Shown here piece by piece: positions 7,048 to 12,842 of a stretch of DNA of 39,369 bases. Every line of letters begins with the position of its first letter. Position 1 is the first letter of the stretch. The stretch is from positions 1 through 39,369 of the forward strand of contig JAUMVT010000016.1 in NCBI GenBank assembly GCA_030529995.1, written 5' to 3'. The notes below the pieces were generated by a model. That model was not told the origin of the DNA. It was given only the letters and a program-made list of their open reading frames with translations, and searched no databases. The translations under genes and the position numbers were made by a program. Origin of the DNA: Clostridia bacterium (lineage in GTDB: Bacteria; Bacillota; Clostridia; Christensenellales; Aristaeellaceae).

Positions 7048-7574
7048 TGGCAGAGAAAACCTAGGTCAAATTATTCTGTGCGGATCTGAGCATGAACCGT
7101 CCCGGCTTCTCTATCCTTCACTGTGATCCCGAAGCCCGGACGGTACAGCTCATTCGCAAGTCGGTTGTGGATAACAAGAACTATAAAGGCAGCAAGAAAC
7201 CGCACGGTCAAAGATTGGCCGAGAACGCTCAAGAGCTGCGCTCCTATATGAGTTCCGATATGGAATTGATTTTTGTCAGGGAGCGCGGCTTTCACAAACA
7301 CGCGGCAGAAACCGAAGTCATCTTCAAAATGGTTGGCGTTGCCGACCTGTATGCTTGGAAGCATAACAAAGTCTTTGAAGAGATTCCGCCTACCGTTATC
7401 AAGCAGGTGCTTACGGGAAACCAGAAAGCAACCAAGGAAGAGGTGGCCGAAGCTCTGGAGCATTATGTTGGCAAGCAGGATTATGCGTTTGACGATGAAT
7501 CCGATTCTGTTGCGGTTGGAATCTGCTGGTTGATCCAGCATGGGTATTTGGATCGATATGAAAAAGAAAGCTAA
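7047..7574 (+). CDS. RuvC-like Holliday junction resolvase with in-frame TAG at codon 6
   Basis: The frame continues from ATG 7047 (overlapping the previous TGA) through MAEKT, a TAG at 7062, then VKLFCADLSMNRPGFSI. The aspartate of ADLS matches the first catalytic acid of RuvC-fold resolvases. VRERGF followed by AAETEV holds the next acidic region, and DDESDSVAVGI the final pair of aspartates. The first ATG after the TAG (7092) lies beyond that aspartate, so starting there would give an enzyme lacking a catalytic residue. No ATG, GTG or TTG lies between TAG and 7092. Either the TAG is read through or recoded, or the gene is newly damaged. Resolvases of this kind clear branched DNA in phage replication. 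The rest of the frame is intact. Confidence 0.82.
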
Positions 7575-7746
7575 TTTTCCGCTGACCATCGTTGCCATTC
7601 TGGTGGTCGATCTCATACTGTTCGCTGCGACAGATCTTCTTTTTGCTATTTTCTATTCCGTGTTTGGCGCAGCGTTTCATTGGTGGTATGGGCCAGTGTT
7701 TGTCACTGGCGTCAGCCTGATGACAATTCTCTATATGTTTTTATGA
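7558..7746 (+). CDS. small membrane protein (62 aa)
   Basis: The start is the ATG at 7558, inside the end of the resolvase gene. The sequence has a positive N-terminus (MKKK), a first hydrophobic segment (LTIVAILVVDLILFAATDLL, residues 8-27) and a second one near the C-terminus (PVFVTGVSLMTILYMFL), so two membrane spans are predicted with the start inside the cell. The middle is aromatic (FHWWYG). The two-span, phage-encoded layout could be a small holin-like or regulatory membrane peptide, but nothing specific supports that. Confidence 0.65.
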   Translation: MKKKANFPLTIVAILVVDLILFAATDLLFAIFYSVFGAAFHWWYGPVFVTGVSLMTILYMFL

Positions 7747-7764
7747 ATAGAAAGGATTGAGTTT

Positions 7765-8088
7765 ATGGCACTGAAGCTATGGACGGACGAAGAGTTCCTG
7801 AAACTGTACGACGCCGGAGAAAAGTTCGAGCGGAATGAACTGGCTGCAATGGCTTATGGCGAAATCGGAAAGATTGTTTCCAAAGAAGAAGGATACGAAA
7901 GCAGATGGACGAGAGATATGTCCACTGTTTTCGAGGTAAAAGGGCGCTTTTTCAATATTGATTGGGCACGCGGCCTTACAGAGTATCAGGAAGACGAGTT
8001 CTACGAACAACCTTACGAGGTTGTTAAAGAATGCCACGAGGAGACCATTATCGTTACCAACTGGGTTCCGATTGACAGAAAGGAATAA
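7765..8088 (+). CDS. hypothetical protein (107 aa)
   Basis: Begins after an AAAGGA ribosome-binding site and ends 2 nt before the phosphoesterase gene. The protein is soluble and acidic. The first half is helical (LWTDEEFLKLYDAGEKF, ELAAMAYGEI); the second half is beta-rich around FEVKGRFFNIDWARGLTEYQ. No metal site or known motif is visible. Close packing with the phosphoesterase suggests co-translation. I cannot assign a function. Confidence 0.72.
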   Translation: MALKLWTDEEFLKLYDAGEKFERNELAAMAYGEIGKIVSKEEGYESRWTRDMSTVFEVKGRFFNIDWARGLTEYQEDEFYEQPYEVVKECHEETIIVTNWVPIDRKE

Positions 8089-8090
8089 GT

Positions 8091-8879
8091 ATGGCGGTTT
8101 ACATTACAGGTGATAAGCACGGGGATTTCAATCCCTATCATCTGGATTATGCAAAAGTCAAAGCATTCTGCGAGGATAACCACACCACCAAGCAGGATGT
8201 GATGATTGTTCTGGGCGATCACGGCGTGCATTTCTTCCCGGATGACGACTGGAGAACACTGCAGGATATGAAGCGATTGGAGCAAATGCCCATTCGCTTT
8301 GTACTCCTTCGCGGTAATCACGACCGCAGAATCAATCGAAATAATCCAGACCTTCAGTATGTCCTTCTTCATGAGAAAGATATAGAGGGGGAGTTCCGGT
8401 ATTATAAGGATTTTCCTTCGCTCCTGTTTCCAAAGGAGTACGGGTATTATCGCTTCGCCGGCCATAACACCTTCATTATCTGCGGCGCTTATTCCATTGA
8501 TAAGCAGTATCGCTTGGATATGGAGCTAAGCTCGCGGCATACATACTGGTTCCCGGATGAGCAGTTGTCTGCTGGAGAACGCGCAAGAGCGGGCAGTCTT
8601 TACTGCGATCTGGTTGACGACTATCACTCCGATATTCTGATTATGTCTCATACCTGCCCTTTGCAGTACCGTCCTAATCATGCGCTGCTCAATCAGTTCA
8701 GCGGTCTGGAGGAAGATACCAGCATGGAGCAGTGGATGGACGAGATCGCTGATTACCGCAAAGACGATAAGATAAAGCCATGGGTGAAGTGGTATTGCGG
8801 TCACTTCCACATCGACGACATGATGGATGACGTGCGGTTTATGTATCATGACATCATTCGGCTGGAGGAAAAACAATGA
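8091..8879 (+). CDS. calcineurin-like metallophosphoesterase
   Basis: The five metal-binding motifs of the superfamily are all present: DKHGD (residues 8-12), LGDHG, RGNHDR, SHTCP and CGHFH near the C-terminus. The enzyme should therefore be active with two metal ions such as Mn2+. The substrate cannot be told from sequence; relatives act on nucleic-acid ends, cyclic nucleotides, Ap4A or protein phosphates. At 262 residues it is somewhat longer than a minimal domain, with an extra region around HTYWFPDEQLSAGERARAG. In an element that also has RtcB, a role in trimming RNA ends is an attractive but untested idea. The stop overlaps the next start in an ATGA. Confidence 0.92.
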   Translation: MAVYITGDKHGDFNPYHLDYAKVKAFCEDNHTTKQDVMIVLGDHGVHFFPDDDWRTLQDMKRLEQMPIRFVLLRGNHDRRINRNNPDLQYVLLHEKDIEGEFRYYKDFPSLLFPKEYGYYRFAGHNTFIICGAYSIDKQYRLDMELSSRHTYWFPDEQLSAGERARAGSLYCDLVDDYHSDILIMSHTCPLQYRPNHALLNQFSGLEEDTSMEQWMDEIADYRKDDKIKPWVKWYCGHFHIDDMMDDVRFMYHDIIRLEEKQ

Positions 8880-8968
8880 GAGATTTTGTTCTGATTCTTC
8901 TTGGAGTTCTGGCAGTTGCACTGTTCCTGAACCGCTTCCCGCCCAATCATCAGGAGGAAGCCTTATGA
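8876..8968 (+). CDS. single-span microprotein (30 aa)
   Basis: An ATGA overlap with the phosphoesterase gene gives MRDFVLILLGVLAVALFLNR followed by a polar tail. The first 20 residues are one hydrophobic helix, so it should insert in the membrane. It ends in TTATGA, overlapping the start of the next gene, and its own tail holds the CAGGAGGAAG ribosome-binding site of that gene. It may exist partly to keep translation coupled. The overlaps on both sides are the main support. Confidence 0.5.
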   Translation: MRDFVLILLGVLAVALFLNRFPPNHQEEAL

Positions 8969-9357
8969 AGAAAAAGGCTCTGAAGCAGGAGCTCGCGCTT
9001 GCTAAAATCGCTATTGACGATCTTTCCAGGCAGAAAAATCTGCTTGTTGATTTCATCAAACGTTTGTGTACAGCAACCCTGCTTTCTCTGGAAGAGGTAA
9101 GGCGCATCTCCTGTGAGGAGGGGAATGTCAAGCCGATCTGGGTACAAGACAAGGAAGGAACTATCTGGGCTGCCGTCTTGGATCATTTTACACCAGATGA
9201 AGATCTGGCAGTCTATGGTCTGGATCTTTGGTTTTCTACCAAGACCTATAGCAGGGACTGGGTTGCGTGGAGCAAGCAACCGACAGTAAACCAAATGAAA
9301 TCCATTCATCTGGATGGCAAGCGATATATGTTTGAAGATAAAGGAGAAAAGCTATGA
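8965..9357 (+). CDS. hypothetical protein (130 aa)
   Basis: The start follows AGGAGGAAG at good spacing. An N-terminal lysine-rich helical region (MKKKALKQELALAKIAIDDL) likely forms a coiled coil over residues 5-45. A beta-rich tryptophan-containing region follows (GTIWAAVLDHFTPDEDLAVY and DWVAWSKQP). No catalytic motif is seen. Its stop overlaps the start of the next gene in an ATGA. No family recognised. Confidence 0.7.
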   Translation: MKKKALKQELALAKIAIDDLSRQKNLLVDFIKRLCTATLLSLEEVRRISCEEGNVKPIWVQDKEGTIWAAVLDHFTPDEDLAVYGLDLWFSTKTYSRDWVAWSKQPTVNQMKSIHLDGKRYMFEDKGEKL

Positions 9358-9932
9358 CATACGAAGAACGCCTTGCGGCACTTGAGCATATGTTTCCTGT
9401 CGGAGCAACCCGTGTCACACAGGATGTAAAGGAATGGCTGATTGGGAAAGGTTTTCTTTCTGCTCCGTATTCCTTTTCAAAGTCTTCCGCGCGCTACGAA
9501 GGGAGCTTGTTTGACCATGCTTTCAACACTGCGACTGCGCTTCAAGTTATCACCGTAAATTCCGGGCTTCGGTGGGAGCGCCCGGAGTCTCCGCTGATTG
9601 TCGGCATGTTTGCGGAACTGTACCGGCTGGATTGGTACGACGACGCAGATACCAAGGCTGGCGTTACAGCTGATACCAAGCACTTCTGCTCTCGCGTCAG
9701 GGGCGTTTCTCCAATTCGGGGCTGGACGGATAAGAGTATCATGATGCTTTCTACACAGTTCCGTCTGACAGAGGAAGAGGTGTATTGCATTCTTTTCAGT
9801 CAAGGAGATTTGGATAACGATAACGCACCCGGTGATTTCTTGGATGCGGTTAAGAAATATCCTAACGTTCTCTTTACATATACCGCCAGCACTTATGCCT
9901 CTTGCTGTTTGGACGGTGAGATTCCGGCATGA
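9354..9932 (+). CDS. degenerate HD-domain (phosphohydrolase-like) protein
   Basis: The 192-residue chain follows the plan of small clostridial HD-domain proteins: YEGSLFDHAFNTATAL (residues 48-63), GLRWERPESPLIVGMF, a DKSIMML helix, QFRLTEEEVYCILF, then YPNVLFTYTAS. The metal-binding residues are changed. The HD pair expected after SPLIVGxx reads AE (residues 87-88), the HGEKS-like motif reads GWTDKS, and the late aspartate expected after THTA reads S. Only the first histidine (residue 55) remains. It is therefore probably not a metal-dependent phosphohydrolase and may act as a binding protein. The family comparison is from memory, not a search. ATGA overlaps occur at both ends. Confidence 0.6.
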   Translation: MTYEERLAALEHMFPVGATRVTQDVKEWLIGKGFLSAPYSFSKSSARYEGSLFDHAFNTATALQVITVNSGLRWERPESPLIVGMFAELYRLDWYDDADTKAGVTADTKHFCSRVRGVSPIRGWTDKSIMMLSTQFRLTEEEVYCILFSQGDLDNDNAPGDFLDAVKKYPNVLFTYTASTYASCCLDGEIPA

Positions 9933-10207
9933 CCAGAAAGCGATTTGTGAAGATCTGTCGTGGCGCAGGGTACTCTGAAGGCTTTATTCGTGTACTTATC
10001 GTTATAGCTAACAAATGCTATAAATCCTATGAAATAACTTTCGAGGTGTTTGCCAGGACTCTTGCAAAAGATTACTGCCGCAATGGCACGATTTGGCCTG
10101 ACGAGCTTTTGAAAGAAATGATGAAGAGGGTTCCCGTTAAGGATTTCGCAGGGCTTGAGGCTGATTGGCCTTGGGATGATGACGATCAAACGGAGGAATA
10201 TATATGA
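9929..10207 (+). CDS. hypothetical protein with MTRKRF start (92 aa), copy A
   Basis: Starts by ATGA overlap with the previous gene. The N-terminal 40 residues (MTRKRFVKICRGAGYSEGFI and on) match the plan of the gene at 10504 (MTRKRFSRICRAARFKEPFI), so the two are paralogues separated by one gene. The N-terminal part is basic and helical; the C-terminus is very acidic (WPWDDDDQTEEYI). A small DNA-binding or protein-interaction role is possible. No known family comes to mind. Confidence 0.7.
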   Translation: MTRKRFVKICRGAGYSEGFIRVLIVIANKCYKSYEITFEVFARTLAKDYCRNGTIWPDELLKEMMKRVPVKDFAGLEADWPWDDDDQTEEYI

Positions 10208-10497
10208 AAATTTTCAAGAAGAAGCAGCCTGTGCAGACCACGCAGGAGGTTTTGCAGGGCGCGATGGCTCGCATTGGGCATGATGTGGATTCTCTCAATG
10301 CCCAGCGTGACGCAGCACTTGGTATCTTTAACCAGACCCATTGCAAGCTCTGTGCCATTAACGAAGAGCTTCAGCAGTCGGTACAGCAGTTCCGAGAGAT
10401 CGCCGAGTACGCCAACAAGCAGGCACTTGTCGCGGAGACTACCATGAAGTCAAACGACCATGTGTGCGAACAGATTCGCTCCATTGTCGGGGAGTGA
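10204..10497 (+). CDS. coiled-coil protein (97 aa)
   Basis: Starts by ATGA overlap, with GGAGGAATATAT upstream. After a basic start (MKIFKKKQPV) the whole chain is predicted helix rich in Gln, Glu and Ala, with a CKLC pair in the middle (HCKLCAINEEL). This suggests a coiled coil, perhaps a dimer. It lies between the two MTRKRF paralogues. Function unknown. Confidence 0.68.
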   Translation: MKIFKKKQPVQTTQEVLQGAMARIGHDVDSLNAQRDAALGIFNQTHCKLCAINEELQQSVQQFREIAEYANKQALVAETTMKSNDHVCEQIRSIVGE

Positions 10498-10503
10498 TGG
10501 TTT

Positions 10504-10764
10504 ATGACACGTAAACGGTTTTCTCGTATCTGCCGCGCAGCAAGGTTTAAGGAGCCCTTTATTAAGGAGCTTGTTAAAGCCATTCAGGATAATGGTTGCT
10601 CTTATGCCGAAGTTTTCCTCTTCCTTAAACCCGTTATCGCCGAAACCTGTTTTCTTCACAACATCCCTGCTCCCAAAGAACTACGACCTTATGTCATTAG
10701 CTATGACGTAGGGCATGAAATGGTTGAACTGACCTATACGGAGGTTGAAGAAAAAGATGGCTGA
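10504..10764 (+). CDS. hypothetical protein with MTRKRF start (86 aa), copy B
   Basis: Paralogue of the gene at 9929: both begin MTRKRF, then [VS][KR]ICR[GA]A, then an FI[RK]xL segment and a similar helix before the sequences part company. The C-terminal half here reads PAPKELRPYVISYDVGHEM and ends in an acidic tail. The DNA of the two copies has diverged strongly, so the duplication is old. The gene overlaps the next start by 8 nt. Confidence 0.68.
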   Translation: MTRKRFSRICRAARFKEPFIKELVKAIQDNGCSYAEVFLFLKPVIAETCFLHNIPAPKELRPYVISYDVGHEMVELTYTEVEEKDG

Positions 10765-10990
10765 GTATCACGTCGGCTGTGGCGCTTTCGGCATTTATGC
10801 CGGGACGTTGAACAAAAGGAAAGATAGATGGCAGAACAAGTCAGAGGTTACAGAAGAAGCAACTCGCGCAGTCGTCCAGCATATAAAACAAGAAATGATG
10901 CTGGACAAAAAATCAACCAGAACTGATGAGTTTACTTTTATCGATGGCTCTGTGATGCGCGTAACCTATGAAGTCCTGAAGGGAGAATGA
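10757..10990 (+). CDS. hypothetical protein (77 aa)
   Basis: The start is the ATG at 10757 within the end of the previous gene; an in-frame TTG at 10745 is less likely. The N-terminus (AEYHVGCGAFGIYAGTLN) resembles the opening beta-hairpin seen in several phage-encoded proteins of unknown role. A KSEVTEEATRAVVQHIKQEM helix follows, then a short beta segment. No motif gives a function. Confidence 0.68.
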   Translation: MAEYHVGCGAFGIYAGTLNKRKDRWQNKSEVTEEATRAVVQHIKQEMMLDKKSTRTDEFTFIDGSVMRVTYEVLKGE

Positions 10991-10993
10991 ACA

Positions 10994-11299
10994 ATGACAA
11001 ACAGCGAAGTGTTCGCACGGGCAAAGATGCTTGCCTGTGACTATTCTAACAAACATATTGGCAGCAGCTCCAGCAAATATGCGGATGTCTTGCTTCCAAG
11101 AGCGCCTCTTTTTTCTCCAGACGACTTCTACATTGTCTGGTTTTGCAAGACGCTTCAGAACTGGAAGGCTCTTCTGTCAACAGATAAAGCGAGCGGTGTC
11201 TACTTTGAGGTAACTTACAATGGAGATAAAGAAGAAATCTATATCGACGTTTATTTCAAGAAAGACAATCTCTGCGTAAAGGATGGAGAGACGGTATGA
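10994..11299 (+). CDS. DUF6275 family protein
   Basis: A 101-residue protein. The central YIVWFCKTLQNWKALLSTDK and YFEVTYNGDKEEIYIDVYFK blocks match my recollection of the DUF6275 family, found in phages and mobile elements of Firmicutes. The activity is unknown. A good GGGAG site lies upstream. The stop overlaps the next start in an ATGA. Confidence 0.75.
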   Translation: MTNSEVFARAKMLACDYSNKHIGSSSSKYADVLLPRAPLFSPDDFYIVWFCKTLQNWKALLSTDKASGVYFEVTYNGDKEEIYIDVYFKKDNLCVKDGETV

Positions 11300-11634
11300 A
11301 GAAGTTTGTGCAGACTTTTATTGTCATTGTTGCCCTTGTAATTCTGGCGGTGCTTACAGTGTGGCTGACTCCGCGAACCGCCTCGGCAGATCTCTTTGGC
11401 AATAATAGCATGTACCTCTTTGATAACTACACTTATAAGGCTGCGGTGATTAAGCTCACCGCCAGCCAGTCTATTCTGATTGAAGTCAAGTCATGGCAAG
11501 ACTATAACGATAGCGACACCATTACGCTTACTGATACCGATGGCATGAATTACTACACCTCCAGCGATAATGTTATTCTCCTGAACAAGATGCCGTCTCG
11601 CGATTCCGCTATCTATCAGGCCCTTTATCAATGA
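11296..11634 (+). CDS. membrane-anchored extracytoplasmic protein (112 aa)
   Basis: An N-terminal signal or anchor helix (KKFVQTFIVIVALVILAVL, residues 2-20) is followed by PRTASAD, which could be a signal-peptidase site. The remaining 80 residues are polar and beta-rich with repeated Asp/Thr/Ser (YNDSDTITLTDTDG). The protein should face the outside. It resembles small exported phage lysogeny or surface proteins only in layout; no family is recognised. The start overlaps the DUF6275 gene's stop. Confidence 0.7.
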   Translation: MKKFVQTFIVIVALVILAVLTVWLTPRTASADLFGNNSMYLFDNYTYKAAVIKLTASQSILIEVKSWQDYNDSDTITLTDTDGMNYYTSSDNVILLNKMPSRDSAIYQALYQ

Positions 11635-11643
11635 GGCTTGGGT

Positions 11644-11871
11644 ATGGGCAAGATCAATTTGCTGGATCCGGTTTGGCATGACGCGGAGCGGGATCCTCCG
11701 AAGAAGGCAGGAAAATATCTCACTGCCTTTCATCCGGGGGATAGGGATAATGATGTGATTCTGGTTGATACAGATAGCTTTCGCGGCGGTAAAAACCCAA
11801 CCAGAAAAAGCTGGGCGCATCATCGTTATCGCTATGTGATTGCATGGATGGAGCTTCCAACGTATTCATAA
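11644..11871 (+). CDS. DUF551-like small protein (75 aa)
   Basis: The ATG at 11644 is 7 nt after GAGG. The chain begins with WHDAERDPPKKAGKYLTAF and ends with VIAWMELP. This matches the DUF551 pattern, in which W-x-x-x-[ED]-x-x-P-P-x-x-G-x-Y-L is followed near the end by a W-M-x-L-P element. DUF551 proteins are small phage and mobile-element proteins of unknown function. Confidence in the assignment is moderate because it rests on recall of the motif. Confidence 0.68.
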   Translation: MGKINLLDPVWHDAERDPPKKAGKYLTAFHPGDRDNDVILVDTDSFRGGKNPTRKSWAHHRYRYVIAWMELPTYS

Positions 11872-11882
11872 GGAGCAGGGCA

Positions 11883-12335
11883 ATGAGCAAAATTATAACA
11901 CCAGAAGAAGCATGCAGAATGCCTAGAGACCAGCAGGGGTATGTTCCTGTTTGGGTGGAATACCTTCCACTGAATAATGGCACGTCTCAAATATTTGCAG
12001 GATATGTGGATGCAAATAGCCTTCTTGGTAATTCGGTTTCCTTTATTTCAAGTAAACCACAGAGCTATTTCCAGAAAGGAGATCAAATACGCTTCTGGGA
12101 TAGTTACCCGACTGAACAAGAACGTGACACAGCCCCGTGGGGGAGGAGGGAAAAAACCGTAATGGAAACAACCCCTGAAGAGATAAAGTTTTTCGCCCGC
12201 AATTGTTACGAAGGTCGTTGGTGTGGCCAGTGTCCGTATCACGATTATGATCTTTGCGTTCGGAAACTGATGGAAGACGAGGCTGAGTACATTGAACAGC
12301 TTGAAGCTACGCTGAGCCAGAAAACTGCGTGTTGA
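11883..12335 (+). CDS. hypothetical protein (150 aa)
   Basis: The start follows AAGGAGCAGG. The N-terminal domain (residues 1-85) is beta-rich and ends in YFQKGDQIRFWDSYPTEQER. The C-terminal part holds a cysteine group (CYEGRWCGQCPYHDYDLCV) that could bind zinc, then an acidic helix. Two-part architecture suggests a small fusion of a beta domain with a zinc-binding tail. I recognise no family. It ends 35 nt before the next gene. Confidence 0.68.
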   Translation: MSKIITPEEACRMPRDQQGYVPVWVEYLPLNNGTSQIFAGYVDANSLLGNSVSFISSKPQSYFQKGDQIRFWDSYPTEQERDTAPWGRREKTVMETTPEEIKFFARNCYEGRWCGQCPYHDYDLCVRKLMEDEAEYIEQLEATLSQKTAC

Positions 12336-12370
12336 TACTGTGAGCAGAACGGAGGTTCTAAGCTGAGTTT

Positions 12371-12595
12371 ATGGTAATTAAACCAATCACATTTCGCCAA
12401 GCAAGCGAATATGTAAACTGTTTTCACCGGCACCACAAATCGCCGACTGGCTGTAAATTTGGCGCGAACCCGTTGATGGATGAAAATGAAGATGACTATG
12501 ACAAAACGTGGCGATGCTGGAAACATGAACCGACGAAAGAAGAAATGGCTCAAACTCCTTGGAAGGAGGCAAATGACATTGCAAGAAGAGTATGA
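12371..12595 (+). CDS. truncated XF1762-like protein (74 aa)
   Basis: The first 28 residues (VIKPITFRQASEYVNCFHRH then HKSPTGCKFG) match the N-terminus of the XF1762 family, a phage and mobile-element protein of about 150 residues. The conserved continuation, which in the family reads roughly VGVAxCGRPVSR, is absent. Instead an acidic stretch (DENEDDYDKTWRCWKHEPTK) closes the chain at 74 residues. It is a fragment fused by deletion to another small frame, or a shortened relative. No good ribosome-binding site lies at normal distance; GGAGG is 15 nt upstream. Confidence 0.55.
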   Translation: MVIKPITFRQASEYVNCFHRHHKSPTGCKFGANPLMDENEDDYDKTWRCWKHEPTKEEMAQTPWKEANDIARRV

Positions 12596-12707
12596 TTTGT
12601 CGTTATTTGGATTCATTGTCAATATCTATTCTCGCATCTTCGCACGAAAAATGAGAGATTATCTAAAGATGTATATGAGCTATTCTCTCAATCCCGAAGA
12701 GAAGTGA
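12573..12707 (+). CDS. hypothetical protein (44 aa)
   Basis: GGAAGGAGGC at 12561-12570 lies just before the ATG, one of the strongest ribosome-binding sites in the element. The protein is helical and amphipathic with an aromatic, hydrophobic centre (LFGFIVNIYSRIF) and a basic second half. It overlaps the end of the truncated XF1762-like gene. It is the last gene before the terminator. Function unknown. Confidence 0.55.
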   Translation: MTLQEEYDLSLFGFIVNIYSRIFARKMRDYLKMYMSYSLNPEEK

Positions 12708-12724
12708 AACCTTAAAACTGAACA

Positions 12725-12752
12725 GGGAGCCGGGCAAGCTCCCTTTATTTTT
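12725..12752 (+). terminator. rho-independent terminator ending the early-gene array
   Basis: GGGAGC (12725-12730) pairs with GCTCCC (12738-12743) across a 7-nt loop, followed by TTTATTTTT. It closes the rightward gene array before the integrase. Confidence 0.82.
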
Positions 12753-12842
12753 ATCAATTTGTAACGGGGTGATACAATTACGGAGACTACGCTAAGAAAA
12801 ATTGACCCACAAAATAACGGATGTTATAATGCAGATGTACAA

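Noticed and set aside
1-12842. Conjugative element (ICE) rather than phage-like element
   Set aside because: No relaxase, VirB4, coupling protein or conjugation gene is visible. DUF3310, RuvC-like and dUTPase genes fit a phage better, but the left part is unseen, so this remains open.
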